From Atherix ibis (Eukaryota; Arthropoda; Insecta; Diptera; Athericidae), in assembly GCA_958298945.1 (NCBI GenBank), contig OY282605.1:38418811-38482810 (forward strand): a DNA stretch of 64,000 nt, read 5' to 3'. The notes beneath the pieces were generated by a model. That model saw only the letters and a list, made by a program, of their open reading frames with translations. It had not been told where the DNA came from and made no database searches. Below, one piece after another: positions 24,600-36,627 of the stretch. The position numbers were made by a program, and so were the translations under genes. Every line of letters starts with the position of its first letter. The stretch's first letter is position 1.

Positions 24600-24910
24600 C
24601 CAACAGAAGACGCATTGTGGTTTTTAATGATTGTCTTTCCGCCCTCGAAATTATCAAATGACCCAGTTTTTTAACGACATTCCGCACAACCTGCTGAACA
24701 ACAGAAATGTTCATTTATGCTGTTGGTTCCAGGTCATATGGGTATTATGGGTGAAGAGTTTACGGATAAAGTCGCTCGGGAATCCCTGCTACATCCAGTG
24801 TCCACAGTAATCCCTAATTTACCTTGTTTGCTCACAAAATGGCACTTAACATCTATAGCCGCTCGTAGACAAAAAGACTGGACAATGGCAATACTTTTTT
24901 AGCGACTTAT
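24600..24910 (+). pseudogene. Non-LTR retrotransposon RNase H fragment
   Basis: Translation gives DCLSALEIIK (24630-24660) and, after a frameshift, LVPGHMGIMGEEFTDKVARE (24720-24780). This is the classic C-terminal part of the RNase H domain in arthropod non-LTR elements (consensus W-V-P-G-H-x-G-I-x-G-N-E-x-A-D). The tail continues to a stop near 24900. It has internal stops and no upstream reverse transcriptase, so it is a dead fragment. Confidence 0.7.
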
Positions 24911-25758
24911 ATTTGGAAACCTCCCTCGTCCCATCTGCCAATCCAGTGGCGTTCATACTACTATCTCTCATATACAACCCAGTGTTTTTTTTGCGAATAT
25001 GATTCCTTCCATTGTGGAGCTCCTTGATGTCTATTCCACAAAGTTGAACATAATGTTGATTCTTCTAACTAATCTTTGATCCAGTTTTTCTTAGAAATAT
25101 GGCTAATTTTTCCCACACAAAAAAAATGATGGTGACATGTAGTTGCCAAAAGTCCTCATTGTCATGGCGCTTTTCTTCATGTGCTCTGGAACATGTCTTA
25201 GGGACCTTACAAACAAACAAACAAACTATACCAATGACCTCATTGGATGGAATGATGCTATATTATCTTACTATATGTGTATGTGTCAGGATGGCACAAG
25301 CAGAACCGAAGCTTGTTGAGGCATCTTCTACATCATGCTGACTTTACGTGCTGTCCTTTAGAGATACCTAAGAGTAATAGACATGGAATACTCTCCATTC
25401 TTTTATCAATTGGTCGTAGAGTCGGAATATAGAATGCGATTTTACGATTTGACATACATGTGTGATGGTGAAGTTGAATAAGAAAATCGATGGTGGTTAT
25501 TGGGAAGAGTGCAGTCTTTTCTAATGCCTCTACACCTTATGATGAGTCCCCAGCTAGTTGACTTATATAACACGACAACTTATTCGAGTCCAACACCAGA
25601 TATCACGCCCCATTCCATAGAATGGAGTTGTCCTGATCACGATTCAAGACAGATCATCTGAATTCAGAGCGGTCATCCGTTTCTGGTATCGAACATCCAA
25701 AGCACTGTTAGGCCCTATGCACCACGCCCTTCATAGAAAGTCACTATGAATATTCCCT

Positions 25759-25950
25759 TCTTGTGACGGGATGGTGGAGAGCGCGGAGCACGTGTTTTTA
25801 TACTGTACCAGAGTCACTGTGAAAAGAGAAGAGGCTCAGAAGTGCGCTGGCAAGCCCTTGACGCCGGATAATGTTGTGGCCCTGATGTTTGACTCGAGAA
25901 CGGCTCGGCAGTCTGTCGAAGGCCTTGCGACAATAGTCATAAAAAGATAA
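25759..25950 (+). pseudogene. C-terminal end of a non-LTR retrotransposon ORF2
   Basis: An open frame ends at 25950 and reads CDGMVESAEHVFLYC, then LTPDNVVALMFDS and GLATIVIKR. The C...H...C spacing and the LTPDNVV..M tail are typical of the C-terminal zinc-knuckle end of R1/LOA/Jockey-like ORF2 proteins. Nothing upstream is intact. It is a different element type from the array that follows, judging from the different knuckle sequence. Confidence 0.6.
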
Positions 25951-26077
25951 CGTCTAGAAGAGCGTGAAAAAAAACAGTAGAAATAATTCACCAGAGTAGT
26001 GATTTCGACAAATCCCCGCCCTACGAAGTAATTCCTGACGGCGGTTCCGTGGGGAGATATACAAATGTATATTATAT

Positions 26078-27400
26078 AAAATTCAACAGAGCAGACCTAC
26101 CGGCCTACTCACTGGTGCTTTCTCTTAAGATACACTCTTCATAAGTGGGCCAAATCTGACATGGCAATCTGTCGTTTTTGCTCTGAAGACGATGAAACGT
26201 CGGAGCATCTACATCGCCCCTGCCTGCCAGAGACTTCATCATCTTGGTTTGGGATTCACCATACTATGGCAATCCAAAGAGCCACCTTAGATCCATTATT
26301 AAGTCCTGAGAATGTGGGGTTAAAAGCTGACCTCACATTACGATAATTCCTCTGGCATGAATTACTCTGAAATATTAATCGTATTTTCTAAAAATAGGGC
26401 GTTAAAGGTCCTAAAACTCAACAGGGCAGACCTACCGCCCTACTGTCTGGTGCTGTCTCTTAAGACACCCTCTTCATAAGATGGCCAAATCTGACAAGGC
26501 AATCTGTCGTTTTCTAAAAACGGTGCGTTAGAAGTCCTGAAACTCAACAGAGCGGACCTACCGACCTACTCACTTGTGCTGTCTCCTTAGATACTCTCCT
26601 AATAAAATGACCAAATCTAACACGGCAATCTGTCGTTTTTGCTTTGAAGAGGATGAAACGTCGCAGCACCTACTTCGCCACTACCCGCCTGAGACTTAAC
26701 CATCTTGGTTTGAGATTCACTATGCTGCAGAAATCCAAAGAGCCACCTAGGCTCCATTATTGAGTGCTGGGAATGTGACTTTTAAAGGTGACCTCATATA
26801 ACGATAATTCCTCGAGCATGAATTACTCTAAAAAAATTAATCGCATTTTCTAAAAGCAGGGCGTTAGAGGTCCTAACTCTCAACAGGACAGACCTACCGG
26901 CCGACTCACTGCTGCCGTCTCTTTAGATACTCTCTTAATAAGATGGCCAAATATGGCACGGCAATCTGTCGTTTTTGATCTGAAGAGGATGAAATGTCGC
27001 AGCACCTACTTCGCCATTGCCCGGCAGAGACTTCACCATCTTGGTTTGAGATTCACTATGCTGCAGAAATCCAAAGAGTCACCTAGGCTCCATTATTGAG
27101 TGCTGGGAATGTGACTTTTAAAGGTGACATCATGTAACGATAATTCCTCGAGCATGAATTACTCTAAAAAAAATAATCGCATTTTCTAAAAGCAGGGCGT
27201 TAGAGGTCCTAACTCTCAACAGGACAGACCTACCGGCCGACTCACTGCTGCCGTCTCTTTAGATACTCTCTTAATAAGATGGCCAAATATGGCACGGCAA
27301 TCTGTCGTTTTTGATCTGAAGAGGATGAAATGTCGCAGCACCTACTTCGCCATTGCCCGCCAGAGACTTCGCCATCTTGTTTTGTAATTCACTAATGCGA
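26078..27400 (+). repeat. Tandem array of retrotransposon 3' ends (about 335-bp units)
   Basis: CTCAACAG followed by GACCTACCG recurs at about 26083, 26417, 26541, 26877 and 27213. Spacings are 334, 124, 336 and 336, so there are full units of about 335 bp and one truncated unit. Each full unit encodes the end of an ORF2-like protein: ICRFCSEDDETSEHL (C-x2-C...H knuckle), then SWFGIHH and a short LKADLTLR tail with its stop. The first unit keeps a 61-codon frame (26161-26346); later ones are interrupted. The last two full units (26871 and 27207) are nearly identical. The array ends around 27395 in unrelated sequence. Confidence 0.8.
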
Positions 27401-30400
27401 ACGAGATTTCCCGACTAGCTGTCAATATAATATTAAGTTCCGCTAAAAGCCTCAATATTACTATTATTTAAATTAGAATTACTCACCATAAAAGACCTCC
27501 TTGATCGACAAATCGGATATTAACAAATTCCTTCTAAAAAAAAGTTAAGTGATTACGTAAGCCACTGTCAGCATCTTTTGATTCGTGACCAAACATTCAT
27601 TATTTCCTGCCCATTTTGGAATTCTTCGATCTTTGTTTTAACATTCTTTCCTTTAAAGCCATCCCTCATAATCTTTACCAGATAATTTTGAGAACCGAAA
27701 AAAAAACAAAATTAAAACTCAACGCAAAACCACTTTTTTTCTGAAATTTTACGATTAGAAAAAAAATCAAATATAAGCTACCCCCTTCGATGGCCACAGA
27801 AATCCATACAATTTAATCATGGTACCGAATGAGTAGCTGACTGATTATTTGCAAAGTTCTTCATTTTTTTTTATTCCTTCCAGAATCGGAAGGCATCATA
27901 TTCGGGCATGTCTAACGCAATAAAGATCGAAATGAGTTTGTTGGAACATGTCGAACAATGATGATGATGAACTTTTTGGGATTTTATTATTTAATAAAAA
28001 ACAACCAAAAATAAAACAGTAAAGAAAAAGATAAACAACCGAAGAACCGAATCTGCAGAACAGCAGAACCTTCCACCAAAAAGGAAAGGAATTTTTAATG
28101 TGCGGTTTTCTCTTCTCTAAAGAATCATGTCACACATAAAGTATGAGCTAAATCAGAAAATGGACAATATGGACAATATGAAAAAGGGGCAGAAAATTAA
28201 ACTGCCCAGAAAGCTATCAACATTATTGTTTGTTGATGTTAAGGATTAGCGCATATGGTATTCAGATTAAAAATGAAATTGACTAGGCAAAGGAAGGTCA
28301 AATTAGAGTTCACTAAAATGGGAAGCAATTTAAAGTAAATCTGGTGAAAAAAAATGTTTATAAAAACAACTTCAAGTTAAGAGGAGTCTATAATAAGGAA
28401 CCGCACTCTTGTTATTCGAGACGATGTTCATTGGGCTGATTATGGCATTAAAGATACTTAAACATTTTGAAATGTCCGACCGGCAATATGATACTTTCGG
28501 CCGTGGCCTATAATCCCGACTTGACCAAAACCAAGAAGAATTGTCCTCAGAACGTGAATGTGTGTCTGTAGTTTTGCAGAACATGATATCAAATTAAAAG
28601 AAGAGTTTGCATATTAACAGATTCTAAAAAAGGTTCGACTTTTTTTATGAAAGAATTCGAAAGTTTTTATCATACCAAAATTTTATGTATGAATACCTTC
28701 GATTCGTACGGAACTATTCCTACCAAAAATCAGTACGAAAAAGGAGTCCGAAACCAACAGGAAAACATGAACACGAATTCAACATTCAAGAATCAAAGAC
28801 AAAAACTATTGAACATGGTCCCTTTTGTGCACGATCTCATTACGATCGGCCTAAGGTAAATAGGAATAAAAAAAATTGTTCAATAAACATTTTTAAAGGG
28901 CAATAAAAAAAAACAATAAAAATAAAATTGTATATGATCAAAAGGAAAAAGGAAAAGTTAACAATTCTGAAAACCAAAAAATCTCATCAAAAAAAAAACG
29001 GGAAGAAACCTTCCCAAAAATAAGACCAAATCAATGGTGGTGGTGGCTTTGAGATGGAAGAAAAAAATCCCAACAACCATGAAATTCGCAAAATAAATCA
29101 AAAGTCAACTATCTCCCCAGTGGGGAATTCGCCTTCAATAATGCATGTTTGTTGATTCTTATGGTTGCCTCTGCATGGTAAAGTATTGGTCCTAGCATAC
29201 TAGCAGTCGAAGTTTATCTGCAAAACCAGCTTCGGTTGTCGTCCGCAGGCGATCGCCTGACCGGACTTAATTTGTGGTTGTTGGTTTTCACAGTCCAGCC
29301 CCTCCCGAACGTCTGTTGGTAATCGATATTTGTTTTACGAAATCCAACGTTCGACCATTGACGATCGACATTAATTCCCCAACAACAACCGGCATTAGTA
29401 TCTCAACAAGCATGCCGTGATAGATTGCAAGTTAATTAAAAATCGGTAATTATTGTGTATCTGAAATCGAACGAAATTCATCAGCAACTCAGTCGATGGA
29501 ACATTCAGAACAGACAGAATCAAAACGGATCCTCAAAAATTCTAATAATTTTTCTCACAAACTAACAATCCTAAAATGACTTAACCACTTATCTTTGGCC
29601 GATTGCAAAAATTACTAATCCTCGCTCGCATTTGTTCGACGTTGGTTGCCATTCAATGACAGAATCGATAATTAGCACGAAAATTCCTTCCATCCACAAC
29701 TATGATTAAAAGAATTTCCGAAATTCTTCATCATTAAATAATTCTATTAGTTCCTTTTTATATTTAAAAGTATTTTAGACAAGTAATAAGACGGATTTTT
29801 TTTAAATTTTATTTTTATGCATCAAATTATTCAAAAAAGTTATTAGTCGAAAAAGTTCATGGCTTTTTCGTACAGATGGTGTTAAATGCAATTTATTAAT
29901 TTTCCAAACAGACAGAAACTACGAGGACTTAATTTTGTTAATTATTTATAGGTTTATTAATTCGAAATTGGCAAAAAAGTATTTTCTTTTTAGTTTGATT
30001 TTTTAGTTTTTCAAATGTAAGAAATTTTTTTTTTTTTTTTGAGTGTAGGTTTTCATAAAAATGACCATTTTTAGCAAAATAATATTGCTAATAATGGCCA
30101 TTTTTATAAAAAAAATAAAACTACAATATTATTGTTTTTTTTTATCCTTTCTTTTGCTCTAAAAAAAAGGAATAAAGATGCAGAAGATAAAATTAAAATT
30201 AAAGATTTTGAAAATTTTCTGCCTAGAATCGCTGTTTAGAGCATTTCTCTGTTTTACATGAATTTGTAAATAGAAAATAATTCAATTATTTGTAAAGATT
30301 AAATAATGGATTTTTATGATTTGTTAACTGGAAAAAATAATTCTCACTAAAAAGTATATAAACGCACAAGGTCCTTATTCAAAATGTTCATATAACCAAC

Positions 30401-30880
30401 CTTACCTCTTTACAGTGTTTTAATTTAGTTTGAAATATTCCGAATAATTTATGTACGATAATTTTTTTTCCAAATGCTTTAAGAAATATGCGATACGAAA
30501 ATTATATGAAATTATTGTAAATATCCTCTCTAGGAATATATATTGAGCAGGCAAAATTTGCAAAATTTTCCGCCTAGTGGCGGGGTTAGAAACTTATTTT
30601 GAAAGCAATATAACAGATGGCGTTACTGTCTTATCTTTTTTTGAACGGAAATGTTTTTTAAAGTTTACATAATGAATTTTTGTGATTTGGAAAAATAATT
30701 GTCACTAAAAAGGTTATAACCCACAAGGTCCTTTTAAAAAATTTTTATATAACTAACCCAATCCTTTACAGTAATTTAGTCGGAAGTACGTCAAATAGAA
30801 TTACTTCAAAAATTATTGCAGTTATGGTTTCTTTAAAATTATTTTAGCAATTAATTTCATTTTCTAGTTTGGATGATATA
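27401..30880. other. Non-repetitive intergenic sequence, no gene recognised
   Basis: Short frames at 28370-28910 have no recognisable family and no splice context. The block 29100-29700 is less AT-rich and could hold regulatory sequence. From 29760 on it is A/T low complexity. No RNA gene is seen. Confidence 0.35.
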
Positions 30881-32053
30881 CCAGGTGTATAAGCTTAAAT
30901 CTGCTGTTTGGTCATAGATGGCGTGAGTGAGCGTATTAAGCTACTATGGGCAGGACATACTTTTTTTTATGAGTTTGACATTTGTCAACATTAATCAGTG
31001 CACATTGTCAGCAATTTCGTACAACAACATACATTTTTCTTTTGGTAATCATGTCTAGTTTTCCAGAAAAAGAGCGTATGCGGGAAGCTTTGATTTTCCG
31101 CTTTAATTTGAAGAAATCGGCTGCCGAATCGCATCGAATGATTATGGAGGCTTATGGTGACAGTGCTTTATCAGAAACAACGTGCCGAGATTGGTTTCGT
31201 CGATTCAAAGACGTCAATTTTGACTTGTGGGATAAGAAGCGTGAAATTTGGCCTAGGAAGGTTGAGGACCATCAATTGCAGACTCGGCTCTTTTAGACGA
31301 ACAGGATACCCAATCGCAAAAAATACTCGCGGAGCAATTGGGTGTTACTCAACCAGCCATTTCCATGCGTCTGCGTGCCATGGGGAAGATTGAAAAGATC
31401 GGAAAATGGGTGCCGCATGAATTGATGATGAAAAGTGGATATATTTCGAGAATCCTAAACGCAAGAAATCGTGGGTATGATCCCGGCCAACCATCAACAT
31501 CTTCCCCAAGACGAAATCGCTTCGGACGGAAGACGATGCTGTGCGTTTGGTGGGATCAGCAGAGTATCGTCTACTATGAGATTTTGAAACCTGGTGAAAC
31601 TGTCAATGCCCACCGCTATCACCAATAACTGATCAAATTACACCGTGCTCTGCCTGAAAAAAGGACGGATTATCAACAAAGACATGACAAGCCACGGCAC
31701 ACGTCAAAAATGGTCTAAAACTACTTGAAGACACTCAACTGGGAGGTGCTACCTCACCCCGCTTATTCCCCAGACCTGCGCCCTTCCGACTACCACCTAT
31801 TTTCTTCGATGGGCCACGCGCTCGCTGAGCAGCACTTCGATTCTTACGAAGACGTCCGAAAATGGCTTGATGAGTGGTTTGCCTCGAAAGAGAATGAATT
31901 TTTTTGGCGTGGTATCCACTAATTGCCCAAGAGATGGAGAAAATGTATAGCTAGCGAGGGAAAGTACTTTGAATAAATTTGTTTTAGCTTTCTATGAAAA
32001 AAACATGTGTTTTTGTTAATTCAAAAACAGCGGATTTAAGCTTATATACCTGG
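30881..32053 (+). mobile_element. Mos1-like mariner (mauritiana type), copy M1a, inactive
   Basis: It is flanked by TA (30879-30880, 32054-32055). The terminal repeats CCAGGTGTATAAGCTTAAAT and its complement at the 3' end (ATTTAAGCTTATATACCTGG) are about 28-30 bp. The transposase starts at 31051 (MSSFPEKERMREALIFRF), very close to the Drosophila Mos1 type, and is followed by KKSAAESHRM and ETTCRDWFRRFK. A small insertion at about 31280 shifts the frame. The segment between WVPHEL and YFENPKRKK is deleted (near 31425), and the HDNAPSH catalytic region is lost near 31690. PAYSPDLRPSDYHLFSSMGH, KWLDEWFASKENEFFWRGIH and KYFE follow to 31976. It is dead but keeps good ends. Confidence 0.9.
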
Positions 32054-32067
32054 TATTTATATTGGTT

Positions 32068-32258
32068 TTATGTAGACATGACACCCACTGACATCTAGTT
32101 TTCGTAATAGAAATTTATTGAATTCCAAAAGGATAATTTATATTCATTTTAATACACTTATTGGAAACGAAAATAGAATTTAAACACAACGACAGGGAAT
32201 TTTTATTTTTTGTACAATCTTTTAATATGAAATGCAATTGTATTTTAGGTTTATTATT
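32068..32258. repeat. Dispersed repeat X, uninterrupted copy
   Basis: It matches the two halves of repeat X on either side of the mariner at 18895-19754. In this copy the stretch between the halves is a short unrelated sequence (about 32160-32195) rather than a mariner. It begins about 15 nt after the M1a mariner. Confidence 0.6.
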
Positions 32259-32289
32259 TATTTAATAAATTAAGCTCAATTTTATAGAC

Positions 32290-33880
32290 TTTTGGAGATT
32301 TTTAAAATACGCTATTTTCCATGAAAGTGGTAGCATACCAAAAAGCTTGCATACTTTTTTTTTAAGTTGTTATTTTGGCACTTACAACGGAAAGTGTAAG
32401 TGAAAGTGTGGTTTTTTTCTTTTTTTTGGTATTTACGAAAAAGTAATTATTTATATAAATAGTTATATATTCAACGGAATGAGGAAACCGGGAATTTCTT
32501 TCTTTCGGTAAGTTGACATCTTCATTTTTACTAGAGAAATTGACAAAAAAATTTAGTTTATAATATGTTTAAATGACTTTTGATGATTTATTTGGTTCAA
32601 AAATTGATTAAAAAGTGAAAAGTTCGTCATTGAATAAATGTAAACAAATGTGATGTTGACAGTTCAATGTTTACCAGAAAATAGTTCAGTGCCGGCGTAT
32701 GTAGTGGGTAAGAAAATTTAAGTGACCATGATTATTTATTTAATTCATCTGCACTTTATGAATATAGTGAAAAAGTGGTCGAATACATATCAGGCTTTAT
32801 TGTTTTTAAGCTAGGAAAGTTGTTGCATTGCGAAGACTGTCTTTCAGTTTTAGAAAGGAGAGTTCATATCAAACAGTTTGAAAGCGTATAAGTCCTTTGG
32901 CTTCTTAAAGTACCCTTCTGAAAGTGTCCGACAGCAGATTGCGCATTTAAATTAAATTAAAAATATGTAAATGCTTTATTTTTTAATTTAATTTAAAAGC
33001 ATATTAAAAAATTATGATTTTTATTCGCGCATATAATTATTTTGACATAATCAAATATTTTCCAATTTTTTTTTTTATATGCTCTTCCACTTTATAAATC
33101 TGTTTTAATAAATAATATATAATTATATAAATAAAATGAAAATAAATAATAAATAAATAAATAATATTTGAAAATAGAATACTTTGTTTTATTGCAAATT
33201 TCCAAAACTAATTTCATCAAACAACAAAACCTGCAATATTAAAAAATCTAATTTGTTTACGCATAAATGACATCACAAATATCAAAAGGGTTTTAAGCGG
33301 ACCCCTTCAATAGCAATACTGAAGTTTAAAATTGGCCCCCACTGATTTACGCCGTTTCTGTTATTTTTTATGTGTGTGCGTTCTTATGAATGTTTTGAGT
33401 TTATGAAGTTGAAGTTAGGTTTTTTCAATTAATTTTTACTTAAAATGCGTTTTGGATAAAACAAAGAAATTGTGAATGCAAGCAAATTACACTGCCCGTC
33501 CATAAGTTGTTGAACATTTTTATTAATCTTAAATTTAAATAGAGAAATTAATGGTATTAGGGAACTCTTTGTTTTATTATATTTTACAAATAAGCCTTAA
33601 AAATATTTTTTTAAAATTATTTCTCTTTTATCAAAATTCCCGAAAAAATCAGCAGCAGTTTGTGCTTAGAGCTTTGAGCATTATACTATCCAGCAATGGC
33701 ATTGCGTAGTCGATTAAGGAATATTACTTAAGACATATTTCTTGACATTTCGCACGCTTTCGACCGTATGTGGTATTCTGGATTACCTTGGAAACTGCAG
33801 AGAGGCTTACTCTTTAGTTAATTTCACATCCTAAAATCCCATCTCTCAAAAGCGATATTTTCAGGTAGCTGAAAGTATTG
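32290..33880. other. AT-rich sequence, nothing recognised
   Basis: No coding or RNA feature is supported. The part 32640-32960 is somewhat less AT-rich. Confidence 0.35.
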
Positions 33881-34560
33881 AGTATTCTTAAATTTATCTT
33901 AATATATGTCGGTGTCCCTCAGAGAAGCTTCCTAGATCCAATACTTTACAATATTTACAACCGCAATATTCTTATCAATTCTATTGAGAACAAATTCCCA
34001 TAGAATATTGATGACTGTGGAGTGATCTTTGTGAAAGAAATTCCCGTAGAATGTTGATGGCTTTGGAAAATTTTAGAATTAATTTGACACTCTGCCAATA
34101 ACAGATCCCAGATATAACCCTAAATGGCAGTAATGTTCCACAAAAAAAAACGAGTGTTTGTCACTTAAAATAGGCAGACAGTTAACCTGGAACCCTCCCC
34201 TGACTTGAATACAAAAAGAATTGAACGTAACGGACGATACAAACAATTACTACGACTACGAGACGTAGTAGGTTAAAATTAACAATAAAAAACCGATATG
34301 AGCATACAGACTCGAATTTTGGGGTTCAACTAAGCATTCCAAGTATATTCCAATGGAAAACTCTACAATCTCGAATACTTCAAAAAATTGTCAATGCGCT
34401 CCTCTTTTTTGTACAAAACAATGTTATCCATCGTGACCTAAACTTTCCATTTGTTCGTGACCTGTGCATCTCTCGGGCCTATCCAGTTCTTCTATAATCT
34501 AAAATCCTCCCCTCACCCTATCCAAGTGACTTAGCATCTGACTTAGTGACAAACAAGCTA
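33880..34560 (+). pseudogene. Jockey-type non-LTR retrotransposon relic
   Basis: A worn translation shows VGVPQRSFLDPILYNIYN (33910-33960), the region preceding the catalytic box of Jockey-like reverse transcriptases. Later come QTRILGFN with SNGKLYNLEYFKKLSMRSS and a LFVRDLCIS-like tail (34380-34480). These correspond to the conserved C-terminal stretch of Jockey ORF2 (pattern TYGxxLWG ... FQNxxLRxIVNAP ... HRDLN). Many stops are present. A second relic of the same kind lies on the minus strand at 55.3-56.2 kb. Confidence 0.6.
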
Positions 34561-34827
34561 GTAAAAAAAAAAAAATAATAACGAACAAAATTTGTTCTCA
34601 CTTCCCAAAAAAAAAGGTTCGCCATCACTGACTGGCCTAGTCAATCAATTATATAGTATGCATCTCTAAGTTATGTAAAAATATTTTATTTTCAAATTCA
34701 TTTTTATTATATTTTTCTATTGTTAATTTCCAGGAAAATCATAAAAGTAGAAAAAAAATATTTCCACTACGTACATTTGTAAGGTTTTCGCATCGACATA
34801 CTGGTGCGAAAACCTCACAAATGTGTA

Positions 34828-35600
34828 CGAAGTCTGTTCAAAAAGTATCGCGAATTTTGAATTTCCGCGGGTTACGTACATTCGATTTTCGATTTTTTTG
34901 TGGCTTTATGTTGGTACTTATGTCTCTCACTTATTCCGACAAGTTCGGCCATTTTGAATATTCAGTTAATTTTTGACAGCTGCTTTTCTTGCACGTGTTT
35001 TGGCTCGTCTTCGATTTTTTCTCCGCCCATTCCAAAAAATAGATCATAGAATCTGTTTCGGGAACAAGAAAAGTCACAGGGGCCCAGATCTGGGGAATAA
35101 GGTGACTGCGGTATTATAAGTGTGTTGTTTTTAACCAAAAATTTCGCGCACAAGCAACGATGCTTCGTGCAACCTGCGCATAACTCGCAGGTAATATTCC
35201 TTATTGACCGTTCTACCCTGTGGCAAGAACTCATGATTCACCACGCAACCACCCCCCCCCCCCGCAATCGAAGAAAACTGTAAGCAAAACCTTCATATTC
35301 GACCGAACTTAGCAGCTTCCATTGGAATGATTGAGCTTTGGTTTCCACGTCATAACCATAAACCCATGATTCGTCACCACAATTTGGAGGAAATTTGGGC
35401 CATCGCAGCGATATTTGGTCGAAATTGAGCAAAAATCGAAGACGAGCCAAAACACGCGCAAGCAAAGCAGCTGTCAAAAATTAACTGAATCGGCATAAGT
35501 GAGAGACATGAGTACCAACATAACGCCACAAAAAATAGAAAATCGAATATACGTAACCCATGAAAATTCAAAATTCGCGATACTTTTTGAACAGATCTCG
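34828..35600 (-). mobile_element. Mariner family M2, fold-back derivative with two 5' ends
   Basis: It is flanked by TA (34826-34827, 35601-35602). The left end (34828-35055) is the M2 5' terminal 228 nt in plus orientation, up to the first codons (..GATCATAGAATCTG). The right end (about 35425-35600) is the same 5' sequence in minus orientation. Between them lies part of the transposase on the minus strand, with PYSPDLGPCDF and SWVYGYDVETKAQ. The 3' end of the element is missing. The N-terminal coding region is deleted at the same place as in the other short copies (rc: TTTTTGCTCA to ATTTCGACCAA). A C-run (about 13 C) stands at 35250. Long terminal inverted repeats of about 180 bp result. Confidence 0.85.
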
Positions 35601-35602
35601 TA

Positions 35603-36627
35603 TAGTGGAAACTAAATAAAAACTTTCTCCCATAAAAAAATTAAAATAAAATTAAAAATAAAAACAAATATTAACTTCAAATTATTATTTTTTTTTTGTA
35701 TTTTCATATTGAATATTTCATTTTATGTATAATTTCATTTACTTAAATTTGTATATAATTATTTTCTTTAATATTTATTTATTAATTTGTTTTTTTTTCT
35801 TTATTGTTTGTCTGTTTTCAATTTTATAATAAATAGTTAAGCATTATTTAAGATGATTCTTTCTTAATATTTATTTCCTGGGACACAAAAGATACATAGC
35901 TCCTTAAATTCTTATTAATCTCATTATTAAATATCCATATTATAAATATATTTTATTTATTTATTTATTTATATATTTGCTCTATAGTTGTTTTTTTGTT
36001 GTATTAAGTTTAGTTCAGTTTTTCTGTTATTATTTCTTTTGTTCTGTTGTTATTCTATATTTGTTTAAAATCAAACTGAAGATTTTATAAATACGAAAAA
36101 AAAAAACCAGGAAACTAAATGTATACTATAATAAATAATCTTTCTTCAACTATCTTCGAGTATTTAAATTATTCCGCATTTTGATTCCATATAAATAAAA
36201 TATATTATCAATTCTTCTATATAAAAATGTCCTCTTGTCTTTCTAAAGCTTATTTTCAATTATTTAATATTCAGCTTTTCTCAAGTTTTCACATTTCTTA
36301 TATAATATCAATTTATTTTCTTTTGCAAAAAGTCCCATGTTCAGTAATTTTACCAAAAAAAAAAAATAAAAAAATTTAAATTAATACTAATTTATGGATG
36401 ATGTTTTTTTTTTAAATGATTTGTAAAAAAGAAAAAAAACTACGATATTTGTGACCAAGAAATAAACAGAATAAATATATGTGTATAATATCGAATTTGA
36501 TGTCTAAAAAAAAAAAGGAAAATATGACCTAACATTAATTATTTAAGGAAGATAAATCCAGGCGTAATGGCATTTCCTACTAGGAGTTCGGCTTTGCCGT
36601 ATGTACCCCTTCCGTTTGCTCTAGCTA
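35603..36627. other. AT-rich region downstream of Dcp1
   Basis: No further gene is seen. The part adjoining 36627 is the likely Dcp1 3' UTR (read on the minus strand), with many TTTATT words that would be AATAAA signals on the transcript. I cannot pick one. Confidence 0.4.

Noticed and set aside
25099..25341. 80-codon plus-strand frame containing cysteine pairs (MANFSHTKKMMVTCSC...)
   Set aside because: It lies between retrotransposon fragments, shows no regular zinc-finger spacing and no resemblance to a known protein.
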